Of a stretch of 10,288 bases of DNA, positions 4,967 to 10,288 are shown piece by piece. The position numbers and the translations under genes are program-made. The notes beneath the pieces are model-generated. The model was not told the DNA's origin. It saw only the letters and a program-made list of their open reading frames with translations, and searched no databases. Source of the DNA: JAISFI01 sp031552425. Its GTDB lineage: Bacteria; Bacteroidota; Bacteroidia; Bacteroidales; Azobacteroidaceae. The DNA is taken from the NCBI GenBank assembly GCA_031552425.1, contig JAVBMM010000154.1, positions 1-10,288 of the forward strand, read 5' to 3'. Each line of letters opens with the position of its first letter. Positions within the stretch are counted from its first letter, which is position 1.

Positions 4967-7948
4967 TCAAACTCCCGGTTTTAATACTACTCCAATATTC
5001 TTTTTTCCATCAATCTTCACCACAACAGGTTTATCAAAACGTACATGACGTAAATACTCTGTTTCTTGAATAGCCGGTTGTTGATTGAGAAAATTTTCAT
5101 CAAAAATTCCATCTCCTGCAATATACGGATTTACGGTAAAATAGCCTACTCCAAAAGAAGTGAGATTTTGGAAGAAATGAGTACCCTGACTGGGTTCTAT
5201 ACGATAATTTTCCAAACCGGATTCTACAATTACTTTTGCATTACATATATGTGGCCATTTTACAGGAATACCTAACCAATGGTCGCTGGATCCCCAACGT
5301 CCGGGACCGATTAATACATAATTTTTTTGTTCTTCTGTAAATTGTCTATTGATTTTTTCTATTTCATAGGCAATCAATTGGTTATTAGATGCGTTAAAAG
5401 CAGCTGTTTTAACGTAGATCACATCACAGACATCATTTGTTATACCATGTCCCAAAGCATGATAAGAATAAAGTAAACAATCATTTTCCGGAATTTTACT
5501 CAAATCTTCTTCCATCACTTCCTTACTATCCACAATAGGACGAATTTGCAACAAGTAAAAAGTACCTGTTTTTTCATCATCTTTATTACCTAAATTAACA
5601 GCAAATTCAATTTCCACAGGACGTCCCATTTCTTCTTGTCCGAGTTTCAGAACAAAGTCCAGAATTTCTGCCAACGGGAAAACATCGTGTTGCAGAACTC
5701 CTACAAAAGACAATACTTTTCGGTTTTTTCCCGGATAGAAACCATCTAACAAAACCTGGTTATAATGATCATAAGTAGAAGAAATATATTTGAGCGTTCC
5801 ATCTTCTTCCGCATCTTTGACGGGTAATTTCCAAAGATTGAAAGCATCATCGGTGGTGATTTGTATCTCTTTCAACAAATCCAAATTCAAAGCATAAAAT
5901 CTGGTTTGTGTTTCTCGCAAGGCGGTTTCCATGGTACTTGTTTGCAATATATTATGCGGATGTTTAGGAGAAAATCTCAAATTCATTCCACCATCTACAA
6001 TATATTTTCCTAATCCAAGCGCTATATTCACAATTCCATCTTCCGGTTTTTCTTCCCCGATAGGGTAAAAATTCAAAGATCGGGCAACTCCGGAAATAGT
6101 AGGATAAAAACGGTTACCATATGTATGACCAACCACTTCTTGTAAAACAATCGCCATTTTTTCCTGCTCAATAATATTTTGAGTTGCAGTCATATAAGCT
6201 TTACTATCTCTATAAAACACAGAAGCATAAACTGCTTTGATTGCATCACTTAACATTCTAAGCATCAAGTATTTGTCATCAGACTGAGGAATCATATAAG
6301 TAGAATAGATTCCTGCAAACGGCTGATAATGAGAATCTTCTAATAAACTGGAAGATCTTATAGCTATCGGGCGCTTTACTACATCAAAAAAAGCCATGAA
6401 ATCTTCTATCAATCTATGAGGAAGGGTTGCCCGTAAAAAATGCCGTAGAATTTCTTCATCTGCCAAATCTTGTAATGCTATGGAATACAAAGAATTTGTT
6501 TCCATAAACTCATCAAAGATATCCGTACAAAGTACTACTGTTTTAGGTATTTTGATATTGGCATTTTTAAAAGTTTTGTCCGTTTCGATAGCATGGCGTT
6601 TCAACATTTGTCCCATAAACGCTAATCCACGACCTTTCCCTCCAAGAGAATCATCTCCTATACGGGCAAAATTAGAATATTCATCGAATCTGTCTTTCAA
6701 ATATACCGCTACAACTCCAGTGTTTTTCATCTTACGATAACTGACTATCGCATCAAAAATAACCTGACGGGCCTCATCCATATCCTTATAATCATCTACA
6801 TCGATACCTTTCAATAATTCAGCCACCGGAAATATTGCCCGGGAGTAGAAAAAACGGGAAAAATGATTCCGGGATAAATGATATTTTAATGATTCGTCAG
6901 GGATAGAATGAATAGCCTTTTGCATATCTTTCAAATTAGCAATACGGGCTATCGGCATTCGAGTTTCCGGATTGATAATAGTAAATTCTCCAAAACCAAA
7001 ATTTTCCCTGATATGTTGACGCAAATCTTGTGGAAATGTTTTCGAATTTTTATCTATAAAATCGCACTTCAATTCTTCCGCATAACAAGCATTACTTTTT
7101 TCAGAGGAAGCGTATATAATCGGAATAAACTTATCATATTTACGAACTTCTAATCCAAATTCATATCCGGCTACTTTATCCGTTTGGTTCTCTCTTGGGA
7201 AACTCATGTCGGAGACAATTCCCAACATATTGTTCCGGTATTTATCATAAATTTGTTTCGCTTCTTCATAAGAACGAGCCAATAGAATTTTCGGACGCCC
7301 ACGCATACGCAGTGTACGCTGATGCTCATTCAAAGCTTCTTTGGAAAAATCCTTGGATTGTTGCAAAACGAACTTATATAAATGAGGTAATGTTGCTGAG
7401 TAAAAACGAATAGAATCTTCTATCAACAAAATGGTTTGTACTCCCACGGAAGCCACATCGACTTCAACATTCATTTTGTCTTCTATCAATTTAATAATTG
7501 CCAATAATAATTCAGAATTTCCCAACCAACTGAACACATAATCAATTGCTGTCAAATCTTCTTCCGAAACCCGTTTAGATATTTCTTTAGAGAAAGGGGT
7601 CAGCACCACAATTGGAATTATCGGATAAATCCTTTTTATGTGTCTTGCTGCAGCAAAAGTATCCGTATTGTCCATATTAGGCATACAAATAACCAAATCA
7701 TAATGCATACCAGACAATGCCTCGAAAGCTTCCGATTCTGTAGTAACCTGAGTAAATCTTGGGGGATAACGTAAACTTAAAGAAGTATATTCATTAAAAA
7801 TCTGCTCATCAACACGGCCATCATCTTCAAGCATAAAGGCATCGTATTTCGTAGCAATTAACAAGACATTTAAAACCCTTTTATTCATTAAGTTGGCAAA
7901 AGTAGTATCTTTGAACACCAACTGTTTCATATTTGGTAGTTTTCCCAT
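4967..7948 (-). CDS. Tandem receiver domains fused to a PEP-synthase-type ATP-grasp domain
   Basis: About 993 residues. Residues 26-155 form a receiver-like domain (NVLLIATKYDAF, YDLVICMPNMDN, IPIVVLTPFS) in which Met89 occupies the phospho-acceptor position. Residues 172-320 form a second receiver with ILLIEDS (Glu177, Asp178), Asp247 in GIVSDMSFP, Ser281 in IYASSE and Lys300 in FIDK: a complete phosphorylation site, with a longer first helix than usual. Residues 428-805 match the ATP-grasp (PPDK N-terminal) domain of PEP synthase: ARIGDDSLGGKGRGLAF, IPKTVVLCTDIF, AIRSSSLLEDSHYQPFAG, IALGLGKYIVDGG and FYLLQIRPI. The phospho-histidine swivel domain (TSGG-type, HA) and PEP-binding barrel are absent. 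Instead a ~175-residue tail carries VLIGPGRWGSSDHWLGIPVK and PSQGTHFFQNLTSFG. It is probably a soluble, phosphorylation-controlled phosphotransferase of unknown target, not a true PEP synthase. The ATG at 7948 is chosen because an upstream start at 8008 would lie inside the promoter; ATG 7930 is also possible. Confidence 0.85.
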   Translation of the reverse strand: MGKLPNMKQLVFKDTTFANLMNKRVLNVLLIATKYDAFMLEDDGRVDEQIFNEYTSLSLRYPPRFTQVTTESEAFEALSGMHYDLVICMPNMDNTDTFAAARHIKRIYPIIPIVVLTPFSKEISKRVSEEDLTAIDYVFSWLGNSELLLAIIKLIEDKMNVEVDVASVGVQTILLIEDSIRFYSATLPHLYKFVLQQSKDFSKEALNEHQRTLRMRGRPKILLARSYEEAKQIYDKYRNNMLGIVSDMSFPRENQTDKVAGYEFGLEVRKYDKFIPIIYASSEKSNACYAEELKCDFIDKNSKTFPQDLRQHIRENFGFGEFTIINPETRMPIARIANLKDMQKAIHSIPDESLKYHLSRNHFSRFFYSRAIFPVAELLKGIDVDDYKDMDEARQVIFDAIVSYRKMKNTGVVAVYLKDRFDEYSNFARIGDDSLGGKGRGLAFMGQMLKRHAIETDKTFKNANIKIPKTVVLCTDIFDEFMETNSLYSIALQDLADEEILRHFLRATLPHRLIEDFMAFFDVVKRPIAIRSSSLLEDSHYQPFAGIYSTYMIPQSDDKYLMLRMLSDAIKAVYASVFYRDSKAYMTATQNIIEQEKMAIVLQEVVGHTYGNRFYPTISGVARSLNFYPIGEEKPEDGIVNIALGLGKYIVDGGMNLRFSPKHPHNILQTSTMETALRETQTRFYALNLDLLKEIQITTDDAFNLWKLPVKDAEEDGTLKYISSTYDHYNQVLLDGFYPGKNRKVLSFVGVLQHDVFPLAEILDFVLKLGQEEMGRPVEIEFAVNLGNKDDEKTGTFYLLQIRPIVDSKEVMEEDLSKIPENDCLLYSYHALGHGITNDVCDVIYVKTAAFNASNNQLIAYEIEKINRQFTEEQKNYVLIGPGRWGSSDHWLGIPVKWPHICNAKVIVESGLENYRIEPSQGTHFFQNLTSFGVGYFTVNPYIAGDGIFDENFLNQQPAIQETEYLRHVRFDKPVVVKIDGKKNIGVVLKPGV

Positions 7949-7970
7949 GATATATTTTCCGATTAAATGA

Positions 7971-8003
7971 CAAATATAATCTAAACTTTTGAAATTGTAT
8001 AAA
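7971..8003 (-). promoter_or_regulatory. Predicted promoter of the receiver/ATP-grasp gene
   Basis: On the minus strand TATATTTG (7971-7978) matches TAnnTTTG completely, and TTTA (8000-8003) lies 21 nt upstream as a near match to the TTTG -33 element. The predicted start of transcription is near 7965, giving a leader of about 17 nt to the ATG at 7948. The gene can thus be transcribed on its own although the DUF5686 gene ends only 66 nt upstream on the same strand. Confidence 0.65.
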
Positions 8004-8012
8004 TACAAATTT
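7992..8012. repeat. AT-rich inverted repeat centred on the -33 element
   Basis: TTGTAT and ATACAA (7995-8000 and 8003-8008) form a perfect inverted repeat with a 2-base centre, extended outward by AAA/TTT with one unpaired A. It begins three bases beyond the DUF5686 stop codon and covers the -33 element of the next gene. It could be an operator or a weak hairpin. It has almost no G/C and no following T tract, so I do not call it a terminator. Confidence 0.35.
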
Positions 8013-8014
8013 CT

Positions 8015-10207
8015 TTAATTGAACAATTCAAATGCAAATTTGAGTCCGAATCTCTGGTACCTAAAATCTTCAAAATTGACAAATACTCCAACATTAAAGA
8101 TAAAGTTACCAATGCCATAACCTATTTCGGTATAAGATGGCATTAATCCAGGAAGATAAAGCTGGCCAGCATAAATCCGTTCGGAAAAAACCAATCGGGA
8201 TGCATTTTTAATATATCCGAGAAAAATAAAAGGAGATTCGTACATCAAGTGAGCTTGTACATAAGATTTGGAAGAATAATACCAATAATCATCAAGTAAG
8301 TTGAATACCCCCCCTATTTTATCCTTCCATGATTCCGGAAAGTTGTACTTTGCAAAACGACTAAAGTCTACAAAATACAAATCGTCTGAATTTGTGAACA
8401 CTCCGGCTCCGACATAATATTGAACAGAGGAAAGAAAATGCAAGGGAATCCGTTGTTGAACATCAAATTCTATCCGTTCAAAATTTCCGTCGCTTCCTAA
8501 TATTCCTTTGATTCCTCTCGCATATTGTAGAGAAAAAGTCGGTCTATATGAACCTACATATATTTTCTTTTTTCCTTCCATCCGGTAATACTGTCCCGGA
8601 TTCCAGGTGAAAGTCAACGATGGCTCAAAACTTTGATATGTATTATCCACTATCTCCGTATCAGAGGTTTCCGGTTCTTCCACTGGTGGAGAAGAGATGA
8701 CCGGTTCACGATAATGATAGGTAACAGCGATATCTGCCAAAAAACCATTGAAAATTTCCAGTCTATTTTTCACTTCCGCATAATAATCTTTATAATATTC
8801 CAAATGGAAATCGTTGAATGTAAAAGCAGAATCTTTTAAATGTTCATTGATTTGATTAATCGTGCGAGAATCTAATCCCCGATTACCATTTCCTACAGCA
8901 AGACTTATTCGTCCCATTTTTTGAGGAAAATAAAGGAAATCTATAGGCAAGCGGACAAATAATTCTTTGCGATTAAATACATATCCCAAATCAGGATAAA
9001 AACCTACTTCTTTATCACTTCCCTTGAAATGTCTTTCTAATTTTAATTTTTGAGAATAAGAAAATCCATTATTCGGAGAATATCCTATTTTAAGTGGATT
9101 TAGAAATCCTGAATATAGAAAATTTGTTTCCTTATAACTAAAATCTTTGGGTCTCGTGAGCATCTTAGTAAACTTCCAGGATCTATCTTTCCATGAATCA
9201 ATTTCTTTTAGGCTGGATGAATCAGACATTAACTTACTCATTTTATATATGCCCGTCTCTTCTTCAGACAATGGAACCGGTCTATTTCTTTTCCAAAAAG
9301 AAGATTCTTTCACAAGGGTAGAAGTATCTGTTTGTATATTAAAATATTCACTTATGTCGTACGATTTTCTTTTTGCATCTGTTATATTCTCATATTTTTT
9401 CACAGATACATAATTATAGACTGATGTATATCTATTTTCAATATGATTACCCAACAATTTCAAATCTAAATTTAATTCGGTTTTAATGGGCAACAAGAAT
9501 TTCTCTTTGAAAACACCCATATTCATTTTTATCTTAAACTTGACAAAATCCAACTTTCCGGAGGCTTCTAAAAAAGCAATAGACCATACTTTATCAACAA
9601 CATAAGCATGCGCAGCAATTAATTTAGGACTTTGATGTTTCGGCTCTATCCTGATTTTATGCAACCGGATATTCAATGTATCTAAATATCCTTCATAATG
9701 ATAGCGATAATATTTAAAAGAACCTTCAGCAAAAGGCATGAGTATTTCATTGTTTATTGCCGTAGGATTATAAACATTAATATTCAAAAACTGCATAGCA
9801 TGATTCTGAATATCTTCCGGGTCCATTCTTGTACCAGTAAATGCTGTGATCTTTTGAGTATAATGATTGGGAGCTTCATAGTGAACGTCTAGCATCGCCT
9901 CTATAATCGTTTCCCTGCCTTTTTTATCAAATGTAAAAATCTCCGGAGAATATCTCAGAAGGAAATTTTTCTTAAGGACTTTCGTTGTACCTTTTATATA
10001 GGATTTAGCATTATATTCTTTAATGTATTTTTCATACAAACTTGATTCTTTTATAACATTAAAAATAATACTATCTGCAGAATAAACAGGAGGTTGTTTT
10101 TTGAGAAAAAATTCCCGGCCGGTAAAAAAAACATCATTCATTGCTCTTGTATGTAAAAAACAAGAAGCAAAAACGATAAAAAAATTTATTACTATTTTGT
10201 TTCTCAA
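8015..10207 (-). CDS. DUF5686 family predicted outer-membrane beta-barrel protein
   Basis: A protein of about 730 residues if it starts at the TTG at 10207. That start gives a good export signal, (M)RNKIVINFFIVFASCFLHTRA, with cleavage probably after Ala22. The reading frame stays open to a GTG at 10285 just after a stop, but that adds 26 mostly polar residues before the hydrophobic stretch. SADSIIFNVIKESSLYEKYI (43-62) followed by YNAKSYIKGTTKVLKKNF (65-82) is the usual opening of DUF5686; YEAPNHYTQK, NVYNPTAINNEILMPFAEG and the AYVVDKVWSI segment follow in the expected order. From about residue 370 to the end, alternating aromatic/polar strands with short turns suggest an outer-membrane barrel ending in KFAFELF plus Asn. 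Most DUF5686 proteins I recall begin with a carboxypeptidase-regulatory-like beta-sandwich; this one goes straight to the DUF. The Cys in FASC leaves a lipoprotein signal possible but unconvincing. Role unknown, perhaps envelope assembly or surface export. Confidence 0.78.
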   Translation of the reverse strand: MRNKIVINFFIVFASCFLHTRAMNDVFFTGREFFLKKQPPVYSADSIIFNVIKESSLYEKYIKEYNAKSYIKGTTKVLKKNFLLRYSPEIFTFDKKGRETIIEAMLDVHYEAPNHYTQKITAFTGTRMDPEDIQNHAMQFLNINVYNPTAINNEILMPFAEGSFKYYRYHYEGYLDTLNIRLHKIRIEPKHQSPKLIAAHAYVVDKVWSIAFLEASGKLDFVKFKIKMNMGVFKEKFLLPIKTELNLDLKLLGNHIENRYTSVYNYVSVKKYENITDAKRKSYDISEYFNIQTDTSTLVKESSFWKRNRPVPLSEEETGIYKMSKLMSDSSSLKEIDSWKDRSWKFTKMLTRPKDFSYKETNFLYSGFLNPLKIGYSPNNGFSYSQKLKLERHFKGSDKEVGFYPDLGYVFNRKELFVRLPIDFLYFPQKMGRISLAVGNGNRGLDSRTINQINEHLKDSAFTFNDFHLEYYKDYYAEVKNRLEIFNGFLADIAVTYHYREPVISSPPVEEPETSDTEIVDNTYQSFEPSLTFTWNPGQYYRMEGKKKIYVGSYRPTFSLQYARGIKGILGSDGNFERIEFDVQQRIPLHFLSSVQYYVGAGVFTNSDDLYFVDFSRFAKYNFPESWKDKIGGVFNLLDDYWYYSSKSYVQAHLMYESPFIFLGYIKNASRLVFSERIYAGQLYLPGLMPSYTEIGYGIGNFIFNVGVFVNFEDFRYQRFGLKFAFELFN

Positions 10208-10288
10208 TGGAGGAATTTCACAATAAACGGTGGTAAAATTAATAAAAAAACAACTCCGGCCTTCTGCGTTCTTTAGATTTTTCACTTA

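Noticed and set aside
4967..7948. Straight annotation as phosphoenolpyruvate synthase
   Set aside because: Only the ATP-binding domain is recognisable; the phospho-histidine and PEP-binding domains needed for that reaction are not seen.
7949..8008. Twenty extra N-terminal codons for the receiver/ATP-grasp protein
   Set aside because: They would be encoded within the predicted -33/-7 promoter and do not resemble any part of a receiver domain.
7992..8012. Rho-independent terminator for the DUF5686 gene
   Set aside because: The inverted repeat has almost no G/C, a 2-4 base loop and no T tract after it on the minus strand.
9147..9413. 88-codon plus-strand frame opposite the DUF5686 gene, and similar 60-90 codon frames at 1134, 1981, 5066, 6480, 6908, 7195, 8633 and 9698
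   Set aside because: All lie antisense within long conserved genes, lack promoter-like sequences, and give compositionally biased products with no recognisable motif.

Overview
The window looks like part of a Bacteroidales (Bacteroidota) chromosome. Evidence is the AT-rich coding sequence, the absence of clear Shine-Dalgarno sites, three good matches to the Bacteroidetes -7 promoter element (TAnnTTTG), and families typical of the phylum (DUF4922, DUF5686, receiver/PEP-synthase-like fusion). I cannot fix the genus. No mobile element, RNA gene, CRISPR array or gene-free stretch over 300 bases is visible; the gene order looks like ordinary, compact core chromosome.

Left part (1-4013, minus strand): a tightly packed four-gene operon read right to left. 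It encodes a two-module GT2-like glycosyltransferase, a DUF4922 protein with a GalT-type HxHxQ motif, a SpoIID/LytB-type peptidoglycan lytic enzyme without a visible signal peptide, and the N-terminal 136 codons of an AmpG-like MFS permease that runs off the window. The genes overlap or are separated by 6 nt, so they are almost certainly co-transcribed. A -7 box for this operon lies at 4048-4055.

Middle (4104-4966, plus strand): a divergently transcribed BadF/BadG-type sugar kinase of the N-acetylglucosamine/N-acetylmuramic acid kinase (NagK/MurK) kind with its own promoter. AmpG-like permease, SpoIID enzyme and amino-sugar kinase together suggest uptake and recycling of peptidoglycan fragments. 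The DUF4922 protein (predicted nucleotidylyl transferase or phosphorylase) and the glycosyltransferase could act on the resulting sugar, a route not described to my knowledge.

Right part (4967-10207, minus strand): a ~993-residue protein with two receiver-like domains (the first lacking its phospho-acceptor aspartate, the second intact) fused to a PEP-synthase/PPDK-type ATP-grasp domain and an unfamiliar C-terminal domain. It has neither the phospho-histidine swivel domain nor the PEP-binding barrel. Its stop codon abuts that of the kinase (TGATCA). Upstream lies a DUF5686 predicted outer-membrane beta-barrel protein lacking the usual N-terminal carboxypeptidase-regulatory-like domain, probably starting at a TTG. 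The most interesting points are the possible salvage pathway and the receiver/ATP-grasp fusion.
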